A DNA stretch of 64,000 bases from Streptomyces sp. NBC_00510 (GCA_036013505.1 CP107851.1:1550001-1614000), one strand, 5' to 3'. Shown: positions 14,709 to 23,236, numbered from the stretch's first letter. The notes: generated by a model not told the origin, from the sequence alone. Numbers and translations: made by a program.

Positions 14709-17083
14709 CCACCGTCGAGGAACCCGTCGCGCCCGCCGCCGAGGAGCGGCCGATCGGCTTCGGCCGGATGAAGCGCAAGGAGGACCCGCGCTTCGTCCGC
14801 GGCAAGGGCCGTTACGTGGACGACGTGAAGCTGCCGGGCATGCTGCACGGCGCGGTGCTGCGCAGCCCGTTCGCGCACGCCCGGATCGTGTCCATCGACA
14901 CCTCCGCCGCCGAGGCGCACCCCAAGGTCAAGGCCGTGATCACCGGGGAGACGCTGGCCGGGCTCGGGCTGGCGTGGATGCCGACGCTGTCGATGGACAC
15001 CCAGGCGGTGCTCGCCACCGACAAGGTGCGCTTCCAGGGCCAGGAGGTCGCCTTCGTCGTGGCCGAGGACCACTACGCGGCCCGCGACGCGATCGAGCTG
15101 ATCGACGTGGACTACGAGCCGCTCGACCCCGTCATCGACGCCCGCCGCGCCCTCGACCCGGCCGCTCCGGTCATCCGGGACGACCTGGAGGGCCGCACCG
15201 ACAACCACATCTTCGACTGGGAGGCCGGCGACCGGGCCGCCACCGACGAGGTGTTCGCCGACGCCGAGGTCGTCGTCGAGCAGACGATGCTCTACCCGCG
15301 CGTGCACCCCGCGCCGCTGGAGACCTGCGGCGCGGTGGCCTCCATGGACCCGGTCGACGGCAAGCTGACGCTCTGGACGACCACCCAGGCGCCGCACGCG
15401 CACCGCACGCTGTACGCGATGGTCGCGGGGCTGCCCGAGCACAAGATCCGGGTCATCTCCCCGGACATCGGCGGCGGCTTCGGCAACAAGGTCGGCATCT
15501 ACCCCGGGTACGTGTGCGCGGTCGTCGGCTCGATCGTCACGGGCAAGCCGGTCAAGTGGGTGGAGGACCGCTCGGAGAACCTGATGAGCACCTCCTTCGC
15601 CCGCGACTACCACATGACGGGTCAGATCGCGGCGACCCGCGAGGGCCGAATCCTCGGTGTGCGCGTCAAGGTCCTCGCCGACCACGGCGCCTTCAACTCC
15701 ACGGCGCAGCCGACGAAGTACCCGGCGGGCTTCTTCCACATCTTCACCGGCTCGTACGACATCGAGGCGGCGCACTGCGAGGTCACCGGCGTCTACACCA
15801 ACAAGGCGCCGGGCGGCGTCGCCTACGCCTGCTCCTTCCGCGTCACCGAGGCGGTGTACCTGATCGAGCGCATGGTGGACTGCCTCGCGGCCGAACTCGG
15901 CGCCGACCCCGCAGAGCTGCGGATGCTCAACCTGCTGCGGCCCGAGCAGTTCCCCTATCAGAACAAGACCGGCTGGGAGTACGACTCGGGCGACTACCCG
16001 GCCTGCCTGCGCAAAGCCATGGACCTCGCCGGCTACGAGGAGCTGCGCCGCGAGCAGGCGGACAAGCGCGAACGCGGTGAACTCATGGGCATCGGGCTGT
16101 CGTTCTTCACCGAGACGGTCGGCGCGGGCCCGCGCAAGCACATGGACATCCTGGGCCTGGGCATGGCCGACGGCTGCGAGCTGCGCGTCCACCCCACGGG
16201 CAAGGCCGTGGTGCGGCTGAGCGTGCAGACGCAGGGGCAGGGCCACGAGACCACGTTCGCGCAGATCGTCGCCGAGGAACTGGGCATCCCGCCCGAGGAC
16301 ATCGACGTGGTGCACGGCGACACCGACCAGACGCCCTTCGGGCTCGGCACCTACGGCTCCCGCTCCACCCCCGTGTCGGGCGCGGCCGCCGCGCTGGTGG
16401 CCCGCAAGGTGCGGGACAAGGCGCGGATCATCGCGGGGGCGATGCTGGAGGTGTCGCCCGACGACCTGGAGTGGACCAAGGGCCGCTGGTCGGTCAAGGG
16501 CGACCCGGCGATGACCCGGACGATCCAGGAGATCGCGCTGGCCGCGCACGGGGCGCTGGAGCTGCCGGAGGGCGTCGAGGGGCATCTGGAGGCCACCACG
16601 GTCTACAACCCGCCCAACCTGACCTACCCGTTCGGGGCGTACATCTGCGTGGTCGACGTCGACCCGGGCACGGGCGCGGTGAAGGTGCGGCGCTTCATCG
16701 CGGTGGACGACTGCGGGACGCGCATCAACCCCATGATCATCGAGGGGCAGGTGCACGGCGGCCTCGCGGACGGGGTCGGCATGGCGCTGATGGAGTTCAT
16801 CGGCTTCGACGAGGACGGCAACTGCCTGTCCGGCTCCTTCATGGACTACCTGCTGCCGACCGCGCTGGAGGTGCCGGCCTGGGAGCTGGGGCACACCGTC
16901 ACACCGTCCCCGCACCACCCGATCGGCGCCAAGGGCATCGGCGAGTCCGCGACCGTCGGCTCGCCCCCCGCGGTGGTCAACGCGGTGCTCGACGCGATCG
17001 GCGTGCGTCACGCCGACATGCCGCTCACGCCCGGCCGGGTGTGGCAGGCGATGCGGCACGGCCAGGTCGAGGCGCCGCAATGA
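14705..17083 (+). CDS. coxL: Form I CO dehydrogenase large (molybdenum) subunit
   Basis: 792 residues, close to the 809 of Oligotropha CoxL. It opens with FGRMKRKEDPRFVRGKGRYVDD. The active-site loop reads AYACSFR (residues 374-380, Cys376), matching the AYxCSFR signature of form I CoxL, in which the Cys binds the Mo-Cu cluster; form II enzymes carry AYRGAGR. The catalytic Glu lies in KGIGESATVGSPP (Glu747). Other cofactor motifs include GGGFGNKVG and GQGQGHETTFAQIVAEELG. The start ATG overlaps coxS. It oxidises CO with water to CO2. The signature makes true CO oxidation more likely than xanthine-type hydroxylation, although activity is not shown here. Confidence 0.93.
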   Translation: MTTVEEPVAPAAEERPIGFGRMKRKEDPRFVRGKGRYVDDVKLPGMLHGAVLRSPFAHARIVSIDTSAAEAHPKVKAVITGETLAGLGLAWMPTLSMDTQAVLATDKVRFQGQEVAFVVAEDHYAARDAIELIDVDYEPLDPVIDARRALDPAAPVIRDDLEGRTDNHIFDWEAGDRAATDEVFADAEVVVEQTMLYPRVHPAPLETCGAVASMDPVDGKLTLWTTTQAPHAHRTLYAMVAGLPEHKIRVISPDIGGGFGNKVGIYPGYVCAVVGSIVTGKPVKWVEDRSENLMSTSFARDYHMTGQIAATREGRILGVRVKVLADHGAFNSTAQPTKYPAGFFHIFTGSYDIEAAHCEVTGVYTNKAPGGVAYACSFRVTEAVYLIERMVDCLAAELGADPAELRMLNLLRPEQFPYQNKTGWEYDSGDYPACLRKAMDLAGYEELRREQADKRERGELMGIGLSFFTETVGAGPRKHMDILGLGMADGCELRVHPTGKAVVRLSVQTQGQGHETTFAQIVAEELGIPPEDIDVVHGDTDQTPFGLGTYGSRSTPVSGAAAALVARKVRDKARIIAGAMLEVSPDDLEWTKGRWSVKGDPAMTRTIQEIALAAHGALELPEGVEGHLEATTVYNPPNLTYPFGAYICVVDVDPGTGAVKVRRFIAVDDCGTRINPMIIEGQVHGGLADGVGMALMEFIGFDEDGNCLSGSFMDYLLPTALEVPAWELGHTVTPSPHHPIGAKGIGESATVGSPPAVVNAVLDAIGVRHADMPLTPGRVWQAMRHGQVEAPQ

Positions 17084-18036
17084 GCCAGGCCCCGGTGCTG
17101 GACGCGCGGATCGCCGAACTCACCGCGCGCCACGTCCCGTTCGTGAGGGCGACCGTGGTGCGCGCCCGCCGCCCGGCGAGCGCGCGCCCCGGCGACACCG
17201 CCGTGGTGCTGGAGGACGGCCGGATCGAGGGGTTCGTCGGCGGCGTCTGCGCGGAGGCCACGGTCCGCGCGCAGGCGCTGCGGACGCTGGCCAGCGGCGA
17301 GGCGCTGCTGCTGCGGATCTCCCCGGAGGCGGCGGACGAGGGCGCCGGCGTGGAGCCCGAGGCGGAGGACGGGGCACTGAGCCTGCGCAACCCGTGCCTG
17401 TCGGGCGGGGAGCTGGAGATCTTCCTCGAACCCCGGCGTCCCGTCCCGCGCGTCCTGGTGCTGGGCGACACGCCCATCGCCCGGGCCCTGACCGGCTTCG
17501 GCCCCGCCCTCGGCTACGAGGTCGCGGGGCCGCCCGCCGGCGGGTTCACCACGCAGTCGCTGTCCGGGGTCCGCGCTGTCGTGGTGGCCTCGCACGGGCG
17601 TGACGAGGAGGCCGCGCTGACGGCGGCGGTGCGCGCGGGCGTGCCGTACGTCGGGCTGGTGGCCAGTCCCCGGCGCGGGGCGGCGGTGGTCGGCGGGCTG
17701 GACCTGACGCGGGAGCAGCAGGACGCGGTCCGTACGCCTGCGGGCCTGTGGATCGGAGCCCGTACGCCGGGCGAGATCGCGCTGTCCATCCTCGCCGAGG
17801 TGGTCGCCTCGGTGCGGGGCGGGGAGGGGACGCAGAGCGCGGCCCCGGTGGGCGAGCCGCCCGCCGCGGGAGAGCCCGCACCGCCCACCGCGCTGGACCC
17901 GGTCTGCGGGATGACGGTGGCCGCCGTGCCGGACACCCCGCACTCCGACGCCGGGGGCGAGCGCCGCTGGTTCTGCTGCGCGGGCTGCCGCACGGCGTTC
18001 GAGGCCGACCCCGCCCGCTACGCGGAGGCGCGGTGA
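17080..18036 (+). CDS. XdhC-family maturation protein fused to a YHS metal-binding domain
   Basis: 318 residues. The N-terminal part matches XdhC: VVRARRPASARPGDTAVVLE, then EGFVGGVCAEATVRAQA. A Rossmann XdhC_C part follows: PRVLVLGDTPIARALTGFG and YVGLVASPRRGAAVVGGL. After a Pro/Ala linker, residues about 270-318 form a YHS domain (LDPVCGMTV...RRWFCCAGCRTAFEADPARY) with four cysteines suited to metal binding. It overlaps coxL (ATGA) and coxD (GTGA). XdhC delivers sulfurated Mo cofactor; the YHS part might handle copper for the Mo-Cu site, which is my inference. Confidence 0.87.
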   Translation: MSQAPVLDARIAELTARHVPFVRATVVRARRPASARPGDTAVVLEDGRIEGFVGGVCAEATVRAQALRTLASGEALLLRISPEAADEGAGVEPEAEDGALSLRNPCLSGGELEIFLEPRRPVPRVLVLGDTPIARALTGFGPALGYEVAGPPAGGFTTQSLSGVRAVVVASHGRDEEAALTAAVRAGVPYVGLVASPRRGAAVVGGLDLTREQQDAVRTPAGLWIGARTPGEIALSILAEVVASVRGGEGTQSAAPVGEPPAAGEPAPPTALDPVCGMTVAAVPDTPHSDAGGERRWFCCAGCRTAFEADPARYAEAR

Positions 18037-18935
18037 GCACGTTCACGCAGGAGCGCGTCCCGGACCCCGCGGGTCTGCGCCGGGCGCTCGACGAACGCGG
18101 CTACCTCGCGGACCCCGGGCTGGTCACCGCGCTGTTCCTGGCGCTGCGGCTGCCGCAGCCGCTGCTGCTGGAGGGCGAGGCCGGGGTCGGCAAGACGGAG
18201 GCGGCGAAGGCGCTGGCCGGTGTGCTGGGCGGCCCGCTGGTGCGGCTGCAGTGCTACGACGGCCTCGACGCGGCGGAGGCCCTGTACGAGTGGAACCACG
18301 CGCGCCAGTTGCTGGGCATCCGGCTCGCCGAGGCGCGCGGTGAACGGCTCGCCGAGGCCGACCTGTTCACGGAGGAGTACCTGCTGCGGCGCCCGGTGCT
18401 GACCGCGCTCACCCATCCCGGCCCGGAGCCCGCGGTGCTGCTGATCGACGAGATCGACCGGGCGGACGACGACTTCGAGGCCTTCCTGCTGGAGGTGCTG
18501 GCCGAGTCGGCCGTGACGATCCCCGAGGTCGGCACCATCCGTGCCGTGGTGCCGCCCGTCGTGGTGCTCACCTCGAACCGCACCCGTGATCTGCACGACG
18601 CCCTGAAGCGGCGCTGCCTCTACCACTGGATCGACTACCCCGACCCCGAGCGCCTCGTGCGGATCGTCCGCCGCCGGGTGCCCGGGACCTCGGCGGAACT
18701 CGCGGAGGCGATCTCCACGGCGGTGCGGCGGCTGCGCAGCCTGGAGATCCAGAAGGCCCCGGGCATCGCCGAGAGCATCGACTGGCTCGCGGCGCTCGCC
18801 CTGCTCGGCGTACGGCGCCTGGACGCCGAGGCCGCGGGGGCGACCCTGGGCACGCTGCTGAAGTACCGGGAGGACCAGGAACTGGTGCGGGACCGGGGCC
18901 TGGAGTGGCTCGTGGGCAGCGGCCGTGACGCCTGA
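18033..18935 (+). CDS. coxD: MoxR-type AAA ATPase, CoxD
   Basis: 300 residues. Walker A GEAGVGKT (48-55), Walker B AVLLIDEIDRADDDFEAFLLE (about 137), sensor 1 VVLTSNRTRDLHDALKRRC (about 190) and arginine-finger region follow the MoxR/CoxD pattern. In Oligotropha CoxD is needed to build the copper-sulfur part of the Mo-Cu cluster. It starts at GTG 18033 overlapping the xdhC-YHS stop, and its end overlaps coxE by 11 nt. MoxR ATPases work with VWA partners, and the next gene encodes one. Confidence 0.93.
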   Translation: MSTFTQERVPDPAGLRRALDERGYLADPGLVTALFLALRLPQPLLLEGEAGVGKTEAAKALAGVLGGPLVRLQCYDGLDAAEALYEWNHARQLLGIRLAEARGERLAEADLFTEEYLLRRPVLTALTHPGPEPAVLLIDEIDRADDDFEAFLLEVLAESAVTIPEVGTIRAVVPPVVVLTSNRTRDLHDALKRRCLYHWIDYPDPERLVRIVRRRVPGTSAELAEAISTAVRRLRSLEIQKAPGIAESIDWLAALALLGVRRLDAEAAGATLGTLLKYREDQELVRDRGLEWLVGSGRDA

Positions 18936-20223
18936 GCCGGCGTCCGGGCCGACGCGGCAACTGCCGCTGTTCGACACGGCGGAGTTCGGCGGCCGGCTCG
19001 GCGAGGCGCTGCGCCGCGCGGGCCTGCCGGTCACCCCCGAGCGGACGGTGTGCTTCCTGCGGTCGCTGCGGCTGGTGCCGCCGGTGGACCGGGACGCCCT
19101 GTACTGGACGGCGCGGCTGGCCTTCGTCACCGACCGGGAACTCGTCGCACCCTTCGAGCGGGTCTTCGAGGGTGTGTTCGGCGGACTCGGGGGCGTTCCC
19201 GCGGAGCGCGGCGACCGTGCCGCCGCCCCACCGGACGCCGCCGGGGACGCCGCGCGGGCGGCCCCGTCCCCCGGCGCCCGCACGGCACCGGGCCCGGCCC
19301 CCGCCGGGACGGGGCCGGCGCGCACGGTGGCCGCGCCCCGCACCGGGGAGGAGGCGGACGGCCGTGCGGGGACGGCGCCGACGCTGGGCAGCACCGCGGA
19401 GGTCGTCGCCCACAAGGACTTCGCCGCCCTGGACGCGGCGGAACTGGCCGCCCTGGACCGGCTGATGGAGCTGATCGTGCTGCGCACCCCGCTGCGCAGG
19501 ACCCGGCGCCGCGACACCGACCCGCACGGCCCCCGGGTGGACCCGCGCCGCACGCTGCGCGCGATCCGCACGACGGGGCTGGAGCCCGTGCGCCTGGCCC
19601 GGTCGCGCCCCCGGCTGCGGCGCCGCCCGCTGGTGCTGCTCTGCGACGTCTCGGGCTCGATGGAGCCGTACGCCCGTGCCTACCTCAGGCTCTTCCCCCG
19701 CGCGGCGGCGGTCGGTGTGGCCGCCGAGGTCTTCGTCTTCGCCACGCGCCTGACCCGCCTCACCCCGGTGCTGCGCCACTCGGGGCGGAACGGGGTGGAC
19801 GCGGCGCTGCGCCGGGCGGGGGCCGCCGCGTCGGACTGGTCGGGCGGCACCCGGATCGGGCACGCGCTGGCGGAGTTCAACGACCGCTTCGGCCGCCGCG
19901 GCATGGCACGCGGCGCGGTCGTCGTGATCTTCTCCGACGGTTGGGAGGGCGAGGACCCGCGGGCGGTGGGGCGTGAGGCCGCCCGGCTGCGGCGGCTGGC
20001 GCACCGCGTCGTGTGGGTCAACCCCCGCAAGGCGGCGCCGGGTTACCTTCCGCTCGCCGGCGGCATGGCGGCGGCGCTCCCCCACTGCGACGAGTTCGTC
20101 AGCGGCCACACCTTCGCCGCGCTCGCCGAGGTGGCCGAGGCGATCGGCGGAAGCGCGCGGGGAAAAGGAACCGGAAGGGAAAGGGGAAGGACAAGCGGAA
20201 GGTGGCGAGGCCGACGGAAATGA
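18925..20223 (+). CDS. coxE: VWA-domain protein, CoxE
   Basis: 432 residues. A helical N-terminal CoxE-like part (GLPVTPERTVCFLRSLRLVP) and an Ala/Pro linker lead to a C-terminal von Willebrand A domain with the MIDAS motif DVSGSM (about residue 237), then SGGTRIG and VVVIFSDGWEGED. CoxE is the VWA partner of CoxD in copper insertion. The GTG at 18925 lies within the coxD end. The final 25 residues are Arg/Gly/Lys-rich and probably disordered. It is the last gene of the rightward cox operon. Confidence 0.9.
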   Translation: MTPEPASGPTRQLPLFDTAEFGGRLGEALRRAGLPVTPERTVCFLRSLRLVPPVDRDALYWTARLAFVTDRELVAPFERVFEGVFGGLGGVPAERGDRAAAPPDAAGDAARAAPSPGARTAPGPAPAGTGPARTVAAPRTGEEADGRAGTAPTLGSTAEVVAHKDFAALDAAELAALDRLMELIVLRTPLRRTRRRDTDPHGPRVDPRRTLRAIRTTGLEPVRLARSRPRLRRRPLVLLCDVSGSMEPYARAYLRLFPRAAAVGVAAEVFVFATRLTRLTPVLRHSGRNGVDAALRRAGAAASDWSGGTRIGHALAEFNDRFGRRGMARGAVVVIFSDGWEGEDPRAVGREAARLRRLAHRVVWVNPRKAAPGYLPLAGGMAAALPHCDEFVSGHTFAALAEVAEAIGGSARGKGTGRERGRTSGRWRGRRK

Positions 20224-20681
20224 CGTCCCCGACGGCCCGGCCCCCTGTGCTCTCCTTCGATTTCCGGATTTCAGCTCCGGTATTCGCGGGAATCGCGGTA
20301 CGGATCCGCCTGGTCGCCACCGAATGCCTCGAAGTGCGCGGCGGGAGCCGGGACGTGATAACTCGCCGGTGCCGTGTGGTGAACGGTCTCGGGAGCCGGG
20401 CGGTTCTCGTACGGGCCTCCCGCCGGCCCCCACCCGGACGACCGATTCTTGAACCTTATACTAACTTCTCCGCGACGCCACATGCCGACGGAAACGGAAA
20501 CAGGAAGTTCCCGCCCGGATAATTCTCACCGCCGTGAATTCCCGTCAACCCGGCGGCAGGACGGAGGTATTAGGCGGGCTTTCCGGGGCGATGGGCCGCT
20601 CGGCCTGCTCTTTGGGCCCCGGTCGGCGGCACCACGCGTATCGCCACCGGAGGCGGGGCGCCGGCGTCTACCCTGTCGGTC
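20224..20681. other. 458-nt gap with lower GC between coxE and the HflX-like gene
   Basis: No convincing gene. Base composition is less GC-rich than its surroundings, with runs such as CCTTATACTAAC near 20455. A minus-strand frame at 20271-20483 encodes a Tyr/His/Pro-rich 70-mer with moderate third-position GC, but its ATG lacks a ribosome-binding site, so I do not call it. A plus-strand frame from 20534 contains a TTA codon and loses coding character. No clear cox terminator is visible. Confidence 0.5.
20669..20681 (+). promoter_or_regulatory. -10 box for a leaderless transcript
   Basis: TACCCT (20669-20674) lies 7 nt before the ATG at 20682. Transcription would begin at or next to the start codon, the common leaderless arrangement in actinobacteria. 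No ribosome-binding site precedes the ATG, consistent with this. The -35 box is not distinct. Confidence 0.5.
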
Positions 20682-21185
20682 ATGCACCAGCCCCGACGGC
20701 GCGACCGGCGTCCGGCTCGCCCTGCGGGACCGGGGCCCGGCGAGCGCCAGGTCGCGCCCGTGGAGTTGGCGGGGGCCGGTGTCGTGGTCGTCGGCCTCTT
20801 CTCCGCGAAGGAGAAGGACTTCGCCGCGCTCATGGATTCGGCGGCCGCGGAACTGGCGGCGCGCGGTGCCCGGGTCGTCGGGCGGATCGTCCAGCGGCGC
20901 GGTGTCTCGGACGGCGGGGTCACGAAGATGGCCCTGCCCTATTCCTCACGGACCCTGCTGAGCCACGGGAAGGTCCGTGAGGCAGCCGCGGTCTGCGAAG
21001 CGGCCGATGCCGACGCGGCGGTCTTCGTCGCCCCTCTGACCGAGCGCCAGCGGCGCGTGCTGACGGGGATGCTCGGCTGTCCCGCCGTGAGCCTCTCCGA
21101 GATCCTCGCCACGGGCCCACGGGCCGGCACCGCCCGCCCGGCTCGTCCACGGCGTGACGCGGCAGTGCCGGACGACACGGCCTAG
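20682..21185 (+). CDS. Stand-alone HflX N-terminal-domain-like protein
   Basis: 167 residues. Residues about 30-145 follow the N-terminal (GTP-binding-protein-like) domain of the ribosome-associated GTPase HflX: VVVVGLFSAKEKDFAALMDS, AARGARVVGRIVQRRGVSDG, SRTLLSHGKVREAAAVCEA and VAPLTERQRRVLTGMLGC. The HflX equivalents are the VQxR strand, the GKGK..E element and LsptQqrnLe. No G-domain motifs (GxxxxGKS, DxxG, NKxD) follow, so GTPase activity is absent. The basic N-terminus RRRDRRPARP and the tail are probably disordered. It may act on ribosomes or compete with HflX; this is inference. Confidence 0.72.
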   Translation: MHQPRRRDRRPARPAGPGPGERQVAPVELAGAGVVVVGLFSAKEKDFAALMDSAAAELAARGARVVGRIVQRRGVSDGGVTKMALPYSSRTLLSHGKVREAAAVCEAADADAAVFVAPLTERQRRVLTGMLGCPAVSLSEILATGPRAGTARPARPRRDAAVPDDTA

Positions 21186-22090
21186 GGCCGCGCGCGGTGC
21201 CGGAAGGTGCTCGCGTACGCGCCGGCGAGGGTGAGCAGGGCGGGACCCAGCGGACGCGGGGCGGGCCGCCGGGCGAGCGTCGCGCCGGCGCGCTCCGCGC
21301 TGCGCAACCGGTGCCCCTGGAGCGCGATGAGGGCCCTGACCATGGGGCGGTTGGGCTCCGGGACGAGGTCCACGAGTGCGCGGGCGCCGGCGAAGCCGGA
21401 CCGCACCAGCCCGGCCTGGTCGCGGACGAGCGCGGCCACCGACGCCGGGTCGGGGTCCCGGGCCAGGGCCGCGCGGCTCAGGCCGTGGCGGGCCAGGGCG
21501 TCCTCGGGGACGCCCAGCCGGCCGTCCGCGAGGTCCTCGGCCATGTCCTCCAGGAAGTCCAGGCGCTGGGCGGCCTCGATGAAGGTGCGGCAGGCGGCAC
21601 GGTAGGCGTCGAAACCGGTGGGCGGCGCGAGCAGTCCCGCGACGAGGAGGAAGGCGGGCAGCGAGTACGCGTCGACGTAGGCCTGGAAGTCGGCCTCGGT
21701 GGGGAGGCCGCGCCACTCGGCGTCGGCGGGGGCGGCGACGAGGTAGTCCGCGACGATGCCGCGGAGCGCCGGCCGCCGGGTGACGGTATGTGCGAGGGCA
21801 CGCGTCAGCGGGTCCGCCGGATCACCCGCGAGGGCCGCGCGGACCTGCGCGTCCCACAGGGCGAAGGCGCCGCGGCCGTCCGGACCGCGGTCCAGCAGGT
21901 CATCGCTGTGGTGCATGAAGGCGGTGGCCGCGAGGGCGTCGGGGACGAGCGGCGCCGGCAGCAGCAGCCGCACGGCGGCGTACGAGGCCCGGTCGAAGTG
22001 CGCCACCAGGCGGCGTTGGGCGGTGTACGCCTCGCACAGGGCGGGGTCGGTGATGCCGGCCCGGTCGAGGGTCTTCCGCCACCTGCTCAT
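21182..22090 (-). CDS. Squalene/phytoene synthase-family protein
   Basis: 302 residues, all-helical. The two Asp-rich motifs of head-to-head prenyl synthases are present: HHSDDLLDRGPDGRGA (first, about residue 75) and AAQRLDFLEDMAEDLADGRLGVP (second, about 175; family form N.LRD..ED...GR.Y.P). The QRR near residue 25 fits the family start. ATG 22090 has GGGAGC at 8 nt; a GTG 33 nt upstream is less likely. No carotenoid or hopanoid genes lie nearby, so its substrate and product are unknown. It converges on the HflX-like gene with a 4-nt overlap. Confidence 0.82.
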   Translation of the reverse strand: MSRWRKTLDRAGITDPALCEAYTAQRRLVAHFDRASYAAVRLLLPAPLVPDALAATAFMHHSDDLLDRGPDGRGAFALWDAQVRAALAGDPADPLTRALAHTVTRRPALRGIVADYLVAAPADAEWRGLPTEADFQAYVDAYSLPAFLLVAGLLAPPTGFDAYRAACRTFIEAAQRLDFLEDMAEDLADGRLGVPEDALARHGLSRAALARDPDPASVAALVRDQAGLVRSGFAGARALVDLVPEPNRPMVRALIALQGHRLRSAERAGATLARRPAPRPLGPALLTLAGAYASTFRHRARP

Positions 22091-22215
22091 CGTTGCGCCG
22101 CTCCCGTCGTCCGCCGGCCGCACGTCACCCGATGATCACCCAAACGCAGAAAAACCCGCAAACTCACTGGCGTGATCGGGTCGGACCATCGCCGACCTGC
22201 GTCACCTCACTTCCG

Positions 22216-22307
22216 GAAGCGGGCAGAAGCGGGCGCACTCCGCCCTTGTACGGGCTGACCGCACCGCTCCGCCCGGCGGTATAAATCTCGGACGGGCGGA
22301 AACGGGC
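22216..22307 (+). promoter_or_regulatory. Promoter and repeated operator-like elements of the polyol operon
   Basis: GAAGCGGGC occurs at 22216-22224 and again at 22226-22234, exactly one helical turn apart, and the related GGAAACGGGC lies at 22298-22307. Between them are CTGACC (22255-22260) and TATAAA (22280-22285) with 19-nt spacing, a likely promoter. Direct repeats flanking a promoter fit DeoR-family operators, and the first gene downstream encodes a DeoR regulator. Confidence 0.55.
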
Positions 22308-22357
22308 GGCCGATGCCCGAACGGCCATGACGGAACCGGGACCAGGGAGGTGCGGCC

Positions 22358-23119
22358 ATGCGCGGCGACGAACGGCAGCACAGGATCCTGGCCCTGGTGC
22401 GGCAGGCCGGACGGGTGGAGGTCACCGCACTGGCCGCGGACTTCAAGGTGGCACCGGAGACGATCCGCCGGGACCTCAGCGAGCTGGAACGGCGCGGGCT
22501 GGTCCGCCGGACCCACGGCGGGGCGTACCCGGTGGAGAGCGCCGGCTTCGAGACGGACCTGGCCCGCCGCGAGACCCACCAGGTGGAGGGCAAGCGCCGG
22601 ATCGCCGCGGCGGGGGTGAAGCTGCTCGGCGAGGCGGAGACCGTCTTCATCGACGAGGGCTACACCCAGCAGTTGCTGGCGGCGCTGCTCCCCACCGACC
22701 GCCCGCTGACCGTGGTGACCGCCTCGCTGCCGACCGCGGCGGCGGTCGCCCAGTCCCCCGAGACCACCGTGCTGCTGCTCGGGGGCCGCGTACGGGGCCG
22801 CACCCTGGCCACCGTCGGCTCCTGGGCCACCCAGATGCTGTCCTCCTTCGTCATCGACCTGGCGATCATGGGGGCCAACGGCATATCCCGCGACTTCGGC
22901 CTGACCACCCCCGATCCCGTCGTCGCGGACGTCAAGGCGCAGGCGGTGCGCTCCGCGCGGCGCCGCGTCCTGGTCGGGATCCACACCAAGTTCGGCGCCT
23001 CGAGCTTCTGCCGGTTCGCGGAGATCGGCGACTTCGAGACGATCGTCACCGACACGGGCCTGCCGGCCCCCGAGGCCCACCGCTACTCGCTGCTCGGCCC
23101 CAACGTGATCCGCGTCTGA
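22358..23119 (+). CDS. DeoR/GlpR-family regulator of the polyol operon
   Basis: 253 residues. DeoR helix-turn-helix: RQHRILALVRQAGRVEVTAL, then FKVAPETIRRDLSELERRGL and VRRTHGGA (residues 6-56). The C-terminal sugar-phosphate sensor domain shows FIDEGYTQQLLAAL, VVTASLPTAAAVA, DLAIMGANGIS and VGIHTKFGASSFCRFAEI, the fold of DeoRC. AGGGAGG precedes ATG 22358. It is the first gene of the operon and likely represses it until a phosphorylated sugar, perhaps fructose-6-phosphate or a polyol phosphate, accumulates. The repeats at 22216-22307 are the candidate binding sites. Confidence 0.92.
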   Translation: MRGDERQHRILALVRQAGRVEVTALAADFKVAPETIRRDLSELERRGLVRRTHGGAYPVESAGFETDLARRETHQVEGKRRIAAAGVKLLGEAETVFIDEGYTQQLLAALLPTDRPLTVVTASLPTAAAVAQSPETTVLLLGGRVRGRTLATVGSWATQMLSSFVIDLAIMGANGISRDFGLTTPDPVVADVKAQAVRSARRRVLVGIHTKFGASSFCRFAEIGDFETIVTDTGLPAPEAHRYSLLGPNVIRV

Positions 23120-23236
23120 TCCACCGCACTCCCCCTCCACCCTGCGCGCGAGCCGCCGCAGGTCGCCCCGGCACACCCCGACGCGCCCCGGGCCGCGGGC
23201 CCGCCGCCGGGATCCCCCTCACAGGAAGGCCTCCCC

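Noticed and set aside
14627-17080. Long open frame on the minus strand opposite coxL (about 817 codons)
   Set aside because: It is the antisense shadow of a gene with strong third-position GC bias. The product is His/Val/Arg/Gly-rich without any domain, and coxL on the other strand is unambiguous.
20271-20483. 70-residue minus-strand ORF rich in Tyr, His and Pro
   Set aside because: Composition is plausible for a gene, but the ATG lacks a ribosome-binding site and no alternative start or promoter is convincing.
20534-20980. Plus-strand ORF before the HflX-like gene
   Set aside because: Overlaps the HflX-like gene in another frame, contains an early TTA codon and reads as Arg/Gly-rich shadow.
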